From Molothrus aeneus (taxonomy: Eukaryota > Chordata > Aves > Passeriformes > Icteridae): a stretch of 64,000 nucleotides of DNA. Every line of letters begins with the position of its first letter. Position 1 is the stretch's first letter. The notes under the pieces are model-generated. The model was not told the DNA's origin, searched no databases, and was given only the letters and a program-made list of their open reading frames with translations. Made by a program: the position numbers and the translations under genes. The stretch covers positions 27,429,121-27,493,120 of the forward strand of contig NC_089649.1 of assembly GCF_037042795.1 (NCBI RefSeq), read 5' to 3'. This document shows positions 50,501 to 62,500 of the stretch, piece by piece.

Positions 50501-53500
50501 AAAGTTATGTCAGCAGATGCCAGCTCTTCTGAGAATGGGTTGGAGCAAATTCTAACACATTTTTAGAAAAGCAAAAATGTCCTGCAGAAGTTTCAGCAGC
50601 ACAGGTTAAGAGGCACTGCCAATGTCACCTGAAGACACTTTGGCCTCTGCACCTGTATTTTGTCACCACAAAGCCTACACAAAGATTACGTGGGTTAACG
50701 TCTGTTTAAAATTATTTTTATTCTATTTCTGCAGCAGATATCATTTGTGCAGCCTCTGTTGGATGCTAGGTTTCAGGCCTCACACACACAAATCTTTGTC
50801 TGGACAGTCTCCTCTATTTCCAGCACCATTCATCTACAAATTGAAATACTGTTGAGGAAAAGGTGCTCTTTGAAGTCTCAACTGAAAAAGAAAGTAGGTA
50901 TCATTGGCCTAATAAAGTCTTTTCCATGAAAGGTAGTTTATGAGCCTTTTTTCTTAAATGTACCTCTTTTGTGTGAAATACAAATATCCAAAGTCCTCAC
51001 TGTCCTGTCAAGCATGGTATTTATCCACTACAACTGTCTGAAAGGATGAATAAAGTTATCTTAACAATTGAATTTAACCTTGCTGCAGAGGTCCATGCCA
51101 TTCCAGTCTCTATTGTGGGAAAAACCTTCATTTTGAGGTACCAGTAAGCATCTGCTGTGGCACGTAACAAGGCTTATAACTACAGAGGAGAAGGGAGAGC
51201 TGGAAGCTGCTGCTGCAGCCCATAGGCAGGGATATAATATCCAAGCTAACCTCTGGACAAGCACCTCGATGCAGGCTTTATGCAAGTTCAGCACAAGGGT
51301 TCAGGAGCATATCTGACCTTCCACGCTCCTCACTGTCAGAGCCCTGACACATCACATCCTGGAGCACTGGCTCCAGACCCGCTCCCAGCACCAAGTCACT
51401 CTCCTGCTGACACTTGTGCTTGCATGGATATTGTCTACAAGCAGAACATGGCTGAGCTGAGACCTTGGCATCATCCCCTCATCCTCCACCCCAGCACTCA
51501 CCTGCATGTTTCTCAGGGGCTGAATCACTTCCTTGATGCAGAGATCCAGGTCACTGATATAGTCTTTCTCAGTCTGCAGGAGTTCTGCGATGATTTTCAC
51601 CCTCCTGGCCATCATGCGTTGCCTGACTACTTCTTCTTCTTCTTCTTTGTCCTCCTGCAGCGGGGTGGCAGGGGTTGAGGACACCGCCTGTGGAGCCATT
51701 TTTTCTGGTAAAAAAAGGAAAAGATTTGTGAGGAGTGTCATAATTCCACATGCTCATCCAGCTTGCCCTGCATGACCGTGGGTGGTGGACAAACAGCCAT
51801 GGCAAGCAGGAAAAGAAGCATAAGAAATGGTGAACCCAAATCAGACTGAGTGTCATCCCATCTCCTTCTTCTAAAAGTGGACAGGGGTATGCCCAAGCAA
51901 CTCGTCCATTTGGCATTAAGGGGATAATCCATCACCGGCTCCTCTGGTTTAGATGTTTGGTATCAGGCAGAAATTTTCTATGGAGCACAGGAGAGTCTAA
52001 TTCTTGTCACACTGAAATTCCAGGATAGCTGATGCCCTTCTACTCCTCTGAAAACAGTAGTGGTCTGACATCTATTATGATTTGGGGGATGAAAAAAAAT
52101 GTGCTCCTGTGAAAGAAAAAGGATGTTTACCATAAAAAAGCTTCACAATAATAACCTTTGTTCTGTACAATGTAACATTGAGTCTATTCATGGGAAATTG
52201 AGGACTGCAAGTACCGAATGACAAACTTTCAAGTGAAGACAATGTTACTAACAATGATGATGAATCCTCCAGCTCTGTTTAAAAATATTTTTTTGAAAGA
52301 GCCAAAGGAATTCAAGAAGAATATGATCAATAACAACCATTTCTACGAACAAGAGAGTTCATTGGGATTAGGACATCCTTCACTGCTTTTCAGTACTTAA
52401 CACCTAGGATATCTGATTTGTTTCAAATACAGGAAAATACAAGGGACTCTTATACGGATGGGCAATTTATGTACAAGACCTGCACACAACCTACTTATCT
52501 GTAATGATGGTCTTTCCACCTGCTGGTCTGTAAGCCAGTCTGCAGAGATCCATGTCAGCTGTAAAAAGGGCACTGACAATTCATATTTTTCATTAAGAAA
52601 CACATACACAAAACCTAAAAACAAAAGCAAAAAAGACTCAAGTGGAAGATTTCAGAGGCTATTCTGGTGTTTTTCTGCTAGCCACAAGATGGTGCAGAGT
52701 ACCAAGAAAGATGGACATATCATTAGCGTGCTCAAGTCTGCATCAGTCAGGCTGAGCTTTGACAGCCCCGGCTTTTATTGCTCAGCAGCAAAGGATGGGA
52801 ATCTCTGCTGACAATCAGACTGCTATACCTTCAAGTCAGCTTCTTGTACAGACTGTACTGAAGGAGGTAATAAAAAGCAGTATCAGGTGCTTTGCTCACT
52901 GATGATATTGCAGTTATTTGAATTGATTGTTAAGGGTAAGGTCATGGGCACTCCAGTGTGCATCAAACAGCACAACTGGCCCATACAACACCAGCCAAGG
53001 GGGTAGAGGATAGCCCATAGCTGGACTTGTGGGAGCCAAGCAGCATTCAGGACAGAGGGCTTTGAGCCATCTTACAACAAGAGGTGTAAAATACAATAAA
53101 TCAAATATATCGTCTTCGCCCATGCCTTCTACAATTATGCTGACCAGTGATACTCAGAAAGGAAAGGTTTTTATTAATGACTCTCCCACCAGGTTTTCAA
53201 GTGAGACTGATGTGACTACAGATAGTTTTAAATAGCTGCTTTTGGGACAGCATGTCGGTCTCTACACCACTAGTTTTAAACAGTGAGGACCAAGAACCTA
53301 AACAAATCTGGATGGGGGAATGGAAGGCAAAGGAGTAGGGGAGCTGTTTTCTCAAACTTTTTTGTATTTAGATACACTTTTCAGCTTGGAGTTTTTAGCC
53401 TTGAAGTTTGTGTATAACACAGGCATGCACATTTTGTCCTCGAGTTTGTACAGAGACAATGAAACAGAAACATGAAGAGAATGTCTCTCCTCTGCAAGGC

Positions 53501-56500
53501 CTTGGCTATCAAAAGAATTTTAGGCTTAACCTTGCACTGATGAGTTCGTGCTGCTGCAGAGCTCATCCACCAAAGGTGCTGTGTGCTGAATATCACAGAC
53601 TCTGCTCTTTAGTGAGGAGGAGAGCAAAACTGGTACCAGTATCACTCCACAACTCCCTCAGAGAAATTTACTGCTAGGGTTGCAGAACAGGACCACCTTG
53701 CCTGCTGCTGGCATGCTAAAGCAGCAGGTACTTTTTATTCTAAAAACTTACAGTATGCAACCACATTTATAAATTCACAAGGAACCATATGAGCAATCCA
53801 TTTCTATTTCACTTTTGCACCAAAAGCAGGACTTTTCTTGAGATTGGGTGTGAAACTGTTTGCATGCATGTAACTGTGTGAAGAGTTCAGGGCAACTCCT
53901 GAGAAAGCACAGAGAGGAACATCTCAGAAGTGTAGTTTTGTCTCAGACACAGATGTTATGATATCAGATGGAATTTTAAGGTAAACACAAGATGCTGTAT
54001 AAAAAAACTTTTTAATCTTTTATATTGGTGGCAGGGGAGGCCACTATATGAGCAAAATAAAGCCACTGTATTTCACTTCAGGCTGGAAGTCACAATCTCT
54101 TGAGAGGCTGTTCTTCCAGTTTTGTCATTAGATAACCCTGATCAAATTTGATTCTTGAATTATGTCAGGGCTCATCTATTATCATTATTGCACGATAGAT
54201 TATAATGCCGGGAAATAAAAATTATCCTCAACAGGAAGAAGTAATCATGAGAAATATCAATTAGATGCTGTTTCCTTATAGAAAACATGTTTTTTAAGAA
54301 ATGTTTCCTTTAGTTAAATGTAATATAATTTTCCATTTTCACTCAATATGTTCACTTTTTCATTTCAGGCATATCTGTCTCTATAGAACACAACAGCAAG
54401 GTCTTGAAGTGATGATTACAGCCAAAACATATGATTTCATGTTCAGCTGATTGCTTTTGACCAGTTTGAGAACATTAGTAGTTTGCTGAAATCCTTGTGG
54501 AGTAAGTGCAAGTTTAATGAATGCACAAACAGTGAGAGCATATCTGGAATATAATCAGACTCATTTCTACCTGGTAATGTGTACCAGCCCTGGAATAGTT
54601 GAAGAGAGGATTAGCAGGAAAAGACATCACTGAGTATTAACTGCTACAGTAAGAATTTGACTCATTTGTCCTCAGAGATACCAGGTATAGAAAAATGAAA
54701 AAATAGTCTGTTGAATAGATTGTTAAACCATTGTGTCTTAAGCCCAGTTTACAAAAAACTAACTGGTACTTTTACTAGACATAAGAATAAAAAGTAGAAG
54801 GCAAAGTTTGTAATTAATGCTTTTGTGATGTCAGCTGTCTGCAGGAGTTGCCTTTCTGGAGGACATTCCTTTGGAGATGACTTAGGTTTTTCAACTGTGT
54901 ATTGAAGTACACGGCTCTAGTTGCATGAAACAAGAGGTTCACTATGTGATGACAAGGACAAAGAAGCCAAATATCTTACAAAAACAATTTCTTGCAAGGT
55001 TGAAGTCTAAAGATGTCCCTCAGATGAAGACATGCCACAATGTGGTGAGAGCATGAAGGAACAGAGCTTGCAATGTGCAAATGCAGCAGCTCTCTTCTGG
55101 GCCCTGGGCAGGTACTGGGGGACTGTTCCAATCTGCTTAAAGGGAGGAGAGGCAGGTTTGCCTCAATCCACAACTGCAGAAAGGAACCAGGCTCTAAACA
55201 TACCTGAAAGCGAGATTAAAACACAAATGAGGTTAAATGTTGGGATCCAGAGCAATAACACGACTTTATTTTTCATAAAAGAGGGAAGAAAGAGAGAAAA
55301 CCAGAGGGAAGAAAGAGTAGGAGAACGCCAGAATAATTACAAGAAGCACAGGAAAGGGGTTACCACCACCATGGGTCCAGCGCTGGCTGATAGGGTGCGA
55401 TGGGGGAGATCCGCGTGGATGCAGTGGGTCTTTCTCCGATGAAGCCTCTCCCAGAGGAGCCCAGTGACCCAGCGAGGGAGCAGCGCCACAGCAGCAGGAC
55501 CAGACCGGGATGGAGAGCATGGGCAGCCTCATTGGAGCAGCCAGGACAGCGAAGGACAGCACAGACAGCAAAGGTTCCAGCACTGGCTAGATATTTGCAG
55601 CACAGCCCCCAGTGACAGCTTAGGCGTTTGCTTTTTTTAGAGGGTTTTGAAAGAGGCAATGGTCACATCCACTTCACAAAGTTCATTGGCTGGCTCCCTG
55701 CCGTATCAAAAAGTTTGCTGCTTGCTCGCTTAATGTATCAAAAGTTTGCTGCTCGCTGCTCTGGTGTAACAAAAGTCTGCTGCTTGCTTAATGTATCAAC
55801 TAAAAGCTCTATGAATAACTTTCAACAGGATGCCTCATTTTCTAAAATAAAGCAGTTTCTAAAGTTTTTGTTAAAGGTAACTTAATACTTTAATTTTCAA
55901 ACCCTTATCTTAGAAGAGGTAATGGAGAAACATTCCTTACATTTTACTAGTTGACTACAGGGACCCACAGCAAACGACTGGAGGCACAGCCATAGCAGGG
56001 CTGCAAGATCGTGCATAAATCTCCCTGGTTTTCGTGCCTAGAGAGTGAGCAGCTCCAAGAGGTCTGTTCTATCCATCCTTTCTCTCAGGTAAGATGCTCT
56101 GATTGCATATTATGTTTGCTCTTGGTGTGGGGACCCAGATTTCTCCCCATCCAGTGGTTCCCATGGGGAACCAAAGGAACTAGCACAGAATACAGGAACA
56201 AGTACAGTGATGCTGGTGCATGGAGTGACTTACAGACCTTTTTGTTACCTAGGCAGCATTTGAAAGATGCCAAAGGAAGGTGAGTTCTACACTCACACTG
56301 TGCAGATACAAGGATTTTGCCTGGCACAAGGGACTGGTGAAGGCATAAGTTATCAAGGTATAACGAACAAATTACAGAATGACTGTGTTTTCACATGTTA
56401 AACATGAGTTTTGTATCACCCTGGATAAATTATTCCTCTGTGAAAGCAAGTCCTCAGATAGCCTTTACCCTCAGATAACCTAGCAATTACACAAGGGAAT

Positions 56501-59500
56501 GTACACCGACTTTTATCAGCTGGATTTGGGAATGAAATGCAGGCAGCCAAGTCCAGAGACTGCTGCCGTGGCAGCTTTCCTCTCCTCCCTCATGCTGTCG
56601 CTCTGGCTCTGTTTTCTACACGCCTGCATCCACTGCAGGAGCTGGGAAGGCTGCAGGACGCTGAGACACTGGGATCCATGGAAGTGAGGGAGCCTGAAAC
56701 AGGATAAGCAGTGAGGAAAGATGGAGTGTGACTCTATGTGCACAGGAAGTGCATCACGTTAGATAACACACCAGAGTTTTACTCCAGATGCCCCTCCCTT
56801 TGTGAGGGACCACATGGGGTGTCCTTACAGTTCCCACCAGAGTTCTTACAGTGCAACAATATGGTGCAAACATGGTGCAAATTAGGCCACTGAAGACCAA
56901 GTCAGGCATTGAAATAGAAAAATATTGGGAGAGACTTGAGGAAAACCTTTTTTTTTTTTCTTTTACTGAGAGACTCATGCCAGCAGCATTGTTCAGGAGC
57001 GGGTTTGCTGTGCACAGGCTGTGAGTAACACATGCAAAAAGCCCCTTTTCTGAACCCAGGAAGAAAACACTGCAGGACCAGGATGACCTTGCACCCGTAT
57101 TCCTGGGCAACAGGTTTGCTTATAAAATCTGCATCAGAGACTTCCGTGCAATTAGGTCATTCAATCTTTGATCACTTTTCTGTTCCATAAGGTACAGAGA
57201 ATATTTACATTCAACGTGCAGGTTCTTTCTTCAATTCCTTGACAGCAGACCGCTCTAATTATGTGTGTGCTGACAGGACTACAGAGAGCTCCCATGTGAC
57301 CGTGGTGGAAGGGAAGAAAGCTTATCATCAGGTGACAGAAGAATGCCCTTATTGTTAGCTCCAATACTTACAAATAAACCTTCCCAGGGTGTCACACACC
57401 GGTATAAATACACCACCCTTGTGGCACTGAGCTCATACGTTAATAGAGCAGGAACTGAGGAAGGGCTGTACCTGCACTGCTCCCTCCAGGACACAAGCAC
57501 CTCAGGATTTGGCATGGATTAGCTGTATGAACTGTGGCCCACAAAGCAAAGTATCCCAATTAATAAAATGTTTGCTAATATGCTCAGAGGAGGATCTATA
57601 ACTCTCCTTGTGTCCCAGTCTTCCCTTCGGCTGCAGTTCCCAGTTCTGCTGTGGGAGCTCCTAAGAGTCCTCAGCCCCAGCAGGGCTTGGCTGTGCTAAG
57701 TGCTGTGCAAACACTGCGGCACAAAATGGATTCTGCTCTGAAAAGATGAGCTCACTTCCCTGACAGACACTGCAATAAGTTCAAGGAATAACTCCAGCTT
57801 TATTGCAGCACAAGTTAACAGAATTAGATCCCCTGAGCCTAAATCTGCATGGGAGAAAATAGAAGTATTTGTTAGATCGTGACTTCTCATCCTAGGGCAT
57901 AGGGGGGAGACTTTTCATCAAGCCATCTCCTGCATGTCAGGAAATAATCTGAAATTTTACTCCTTACTGTACTTTAGCAAGCCATCCGCTCCACGGATCA
58001 ATACATTCTGCAGTGAAATAAGATATTATCTGCATTGTAGTCCATAGAAAGCTAAGACAAAGCAAATAAGGAACTGGGGAGTGGCACAGGGGATCTTTAC
58101 ACCTGGTGGGAGGTGCAAGAAGCTGACAGCATGGGCAGCCCATGCAGGAAGGGGTGGTGTGCTCTGCAAGCAGAGAGGAGGATGGGATGAAGAAAGGTGC
58201 CCTGGCTGAGATGGAGCAAAGGTGGATGAGTTGCCTCTGGCTGGGCTTTTGTACACCAAGGGATAGTAGCTTTTCAAGAATTTGTATAATTTTGCTGGTT
58301 TCTGAATCATCTGGTGCAGAATATCTGGTGTTAGTTATTTCTCATAACTACATTAGACAGAGAAAACACACAGCATTCAGGGTTCAGACATGAGCTCTGA
58401 GGCAGTGTACTGTGGTAGCTGTGTGATTTGAATCACTACCTAATACAGGTATGTCCCTGATGCATTTCAAATTGAAGTGTGTGGAAATCATTTACCAGGG
58501 CAGTTGACCCATTCACAGTCAAAGTTGTAAGGGAGTTAATATGTAATAATTTGTAAGACAAGGTGCTTTTTTGAGGCATTAATTGTTTTGCTGAGCAAAA
58601 ACATGATCACTGAAAACATGATCTCTGATTCCTTCAGGAAACTCACTGCTTTCACCCGCTTATTTTTCACAGCAAGAACAAGTTTGGCATATAATTATTA
58701 ACAAAAAAACAGCAACCTGCCCAAAACTTAACAGACAGTGAACTATGCTTCGAATGCCTTTTCATGGTGTGCCCTTTTTAGTTAATAGCATCTATCCCCA
58801 TGACACACTGTATGCTAATCTGCCCTGATCTTGCAAACATTTGTGTGCCGGTAACTGCACCAAGCAAACCCCTTTTATCGAAATGCACAGGTACTCACAG
58901 ACTGGAAGCTTTGGGTTAATTCAAAGACTGATCCCAACATTCATACAATACATAAATATTAATATAGTTATTTTTAAAGCTGCTACTGATGAATTTTCAC
59001 TTTAGAAAAGATAATTCATACCAGCTAACCAGCTATAGATAATACATTTGAAAGTAGAGATGCTAAATATCACTTTTTGTTTTGAAACGTCTTCATTCCT
59101 CTTCAAAGAACATACTTGCTGAATTTTCTAGTGAATGTAGAGCAGAGCAATGCATAGAAATGTCACAGGAGCTCTGCCATAGCTCTTATAATGATCCTAG
59201 ATATTATTTCTGCATCTCCACCACAGATGCTAGTGAATATATCTTCCTCAACCCCACTCTTCCCTCTTCAGAAGAGTAATGTCCAGTTGATGGAAGAAAT
59301 ATCAATGGCCTGATCAAGGTATTCCTGGGACCTTCGAAGTATGCAAGCGGAATCTGAGTTCTAAATGACTGCATGGTTTTATCATGAACCTGGCATCTGA
59401 TGGCAATCACCTTATTTTCCCCTATCTAAAATGGGGCTGGCAGGCATTTGGTTATCTCACAGGATGAGCTGAAGTACAGGCACAAATGCTTGCCAAGCTC

Positions 59501-62500
59501 CTTGAGAATATAATAGTTACTTTGCATCTTATTTCCTTTTTAAAAAGAGTAAAGTCAGGAAATGTTTCGTGGCCATTCACACCAGATAAGCTATTGAATA
59601 GATGCACCTACAATAGTCATTAACCATGAAAATGCTTTCTTGTGTCTTAACGAATCCTTAATTTTAAAGTGAAAAACACTTGCAGAAGTTTCCACCTTTG
59701 GCAATGCTGTTGTAGAATGATAGAACAAACCACCTCGATTACCCTGGAGATCTAGAGTGAGAAAGGCTCCTTCTCACTCTTCATAGAAAACATCGGTCTA
59801 CTGTATAAAACAAAACTTTAAAGAAATCCAAGCGCAGAAATTGAATTCTTAGGAGTTTTTATGCCTGACTGCTTGCTCTCTTGGGCTTTTTGTTTTGTTT
59901 TCTTCACAGGCATTGATTTGAGGGCCTCTATTTCCACCACACCGAGCTGCATTTTGAGCATATACTTCAGAGCTTCTAGGAACGGCTGTGGAGGAGCAGC
60001 CCGGGAAACTCAGGGAAACCTTCGGAGTCTGCAGGGGGCTGGAAGGGACTGGGAGGTGCCCCGCCTGCGCTTCACCCTGCACAAATGGACTGCAATGCTG
60101 ATGCAGGCGCCGGGGTGTGCAAAGACACCGTGGTCCCGGAGCTCTGCCTAGGCTGCCTGCCACCAGCACAGAGCAGGGTCCTGCAGCCCCTGGAAACCCG
60201 CCCCACTCATGGGAGATTTCCTTCTGCAGGGCTTGCTGCTGTTGCATCTCTGTGTCTTACACATCCTTGTCCGTGCTAATACCTACCCCAGGTCTGCAGA
60301 TTATGTGTTAGAGAACATATTAACAGGAGCCAATAGAAGGGAGAGGCAACTAAACACAGAGCTTTTCCCACAATTCCTATTAGAAGCAAGTGCAAGTTAC
60401 CATTTGTATCTTTTTACAAAGCATTTACCACTCTAGGGTGATCAGAAAGTCCCGACCGGGTGACACACACCAGAAAAGCTGTCACCACCAACAGAGCTGC
60501 TGGTTTTCTTAACAAGAATGGAAAACTCAAAAGCTTTGTGCCAACAAAACCACTTCCTTGCTATAAGCTGCTTTGCATCCAAGTGCTACGAGAAAAATGC
60601 AGAACACAAAGGTGCCCAACCACAGCACAGCGTCAGTGTTGGCAGGCAGCACATTAGGTCCGGGATCCGTGTTCCTTATCAGATTCAGGTTCATCTTCCT
60701 CAAAAAAAATTGATCCAGGTCAGGCCTGGGCACACAACTGCAATTCTATGGCAACTGCAAATATACTTTATAGGAATTTCTACTGCCTTTGTATTTTCAC
60801 TCTGAGGACAGGCAACTTCTAATACAATGCAAAGGCTGCAGGTACATTTTTAACCCGACACTGTTTTTCTCAAACAAACACAAGCAAACAGAGTGAGCTG
60901 ATACCAGCCCGTGCTTTGCAATAGGCGGCCATGGCAGTCCCAGCATGTGGCAGGAGCTGTAAAGCTGGATTTACTGTCTCCTTGGACTGCTGCCAAAACC
61001 ATAACCTCACGCTCTGCCATGACTTCCTGGGCTTCCCCACCTCCTCGGCTTCAGATTTTAAACAGGAGACATTCATGGCTTGAACGTGGCTGACACAGCA
61101 CAGAAAGGTTTCACACCTTTTTGCTGGATACTTCTCTGATAACCTTGACCTCACCTGGCCAACCCTATTTAGGAGTTAAAATCTGCTGTTTTGATGGGAC
61201 TGTGCCATGAGCTTGCCACAGCCATCCATGCTTGTGCCCTGAAACACCCCTGCCAGGTTCCTGAATGGTGGGCCTGACCTATCTGAGTATTTTTCACCTT
61301 CTCATTGATTAGCTATCATGAGGAGGGAAGAGCACAATTGATGAACCTCTCTGTTTCAGCATATGCAGTCCCCATAGAAAACCTATTATTTTCAGGCTTA
61401 TTATTTTATTTTCTGCTTTTATTGTCTCTCTGAAGCAATGCTACTTCCTAATTAAGTGCATCAAAACCACAATACAGCAATCCAAAGTATTTTTCTATTT
61501 TATTTCCTCATAAAGGATTATGGTTGCAAGAATGACTGCCACTAAGCAGTTATAGCACTATTAGTAATACACACTTATAGTATAATAATACTCAAACCCT
61601 GTTGTTCAAGACCCTGGAAACCCACAGCAATTCATCAGTTGGTGTTCCAGAGCACTCCCAGAAATTGCTATTCACATTCTTCATGCTTTTCCTCAATTTG
61701 TGGCATCACATTTAATTTTTGATTGACAAACCCAGTACTGACATACTTTGCTACAATTTGTGTTCCATATGCAATTTGGTTATTTGAAAAGCAACTCTCT
61801 CCATAATCACAGAATGGTATAATTTTCATCAGTATATCCATCTGAACATGTATTTGGACATACTTTAGTTCAGGCTTGTACAATCTATGCAACAGTTTAT
61901 AGATCACAATATTTTTAATTGAGAAAAAAAGAAGTCCTTGATGCTTCTAATGACTTGGCACATACCCTGCTTAATGCGACAGCCAGACAGCCAAAGACAG
62001 ATAGGATGGAGCCATCCTATTTTCACATTACTGTTTGTGTTGCAAATGCATTCTGGTGAATGAGAAAGGTTTTGGTTGCATACGAGTTTTGCAGGCACTC
62101 ACCAAAACCTTCAATTATATTCCGTGTCCCGTCTACAAAACACCATTTAGAAAAATTAGGGGAAACATGTCACAGCCAGGAGGTGGGGGGCAAGGCTGAG
62201 AGGGGCCATTGCTCATTGCTCATTCCAGCTGTGGGTGTGGAGGGGGGGCAGTGCCTGCCATTCCCTTCTTTATCTGAAGCCTGCAGCCTGGAGGGCACGG
62301 AGACACCAGCCCAGCTCAGAGCATCCCTGGCAGCAGAGCACCGAACAAGCTTCCCCAGTACCTTGCAGTTTCTGGCTGTACTCTGTCCTGTCGGACTGAC
62401 TCCTCCTCAAGTTGCCGTGGTCCCCGGCGGTGGTGGTGCTCTCCACCACGGGCTCCGTCCTCCTCCTCTGCCCCAGGTACAGCTTGTTCCTTAGCAGAGT

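Larger units (their letters stand above)
51705..62361 (-). other. ARHGEF38: ARHGEF38 intron 1 (10.7 kb)
   Basis: The largest intron. It contains a solo LTR at 55238-55827 and a GC- and CpG-richer patch at about 59930-60240. The rest is AT-rich. Short frames throughout have no recognisable content, and no CR1 tail was recognised. Confidence 0.65.

Noticed and set aside
51697..51699. Internal ATG in exon 2 as the ARHGEF38 start codon
   Set aside because: Exon 1 joins in frame with a conserved N-terminal motif, so the ATG is internal in the main transcript.
55233..55832. Target-site duplication of the LTR
   Set aside because: The five bases on each side of the proposed ends differ, so no duplication could be claimed.
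57400..57420. TATA-box-like motif in ARHGEF38 intron 1
   Set aside because: An isolated match on the strand opposite to the gene with no other promoter features nearby.
61800..61830. Possible minus-strand CR1 tail
   Set aside because: Only one short word resembles the CR1 terminus, and the adjoining sequence does not follow the consensus.
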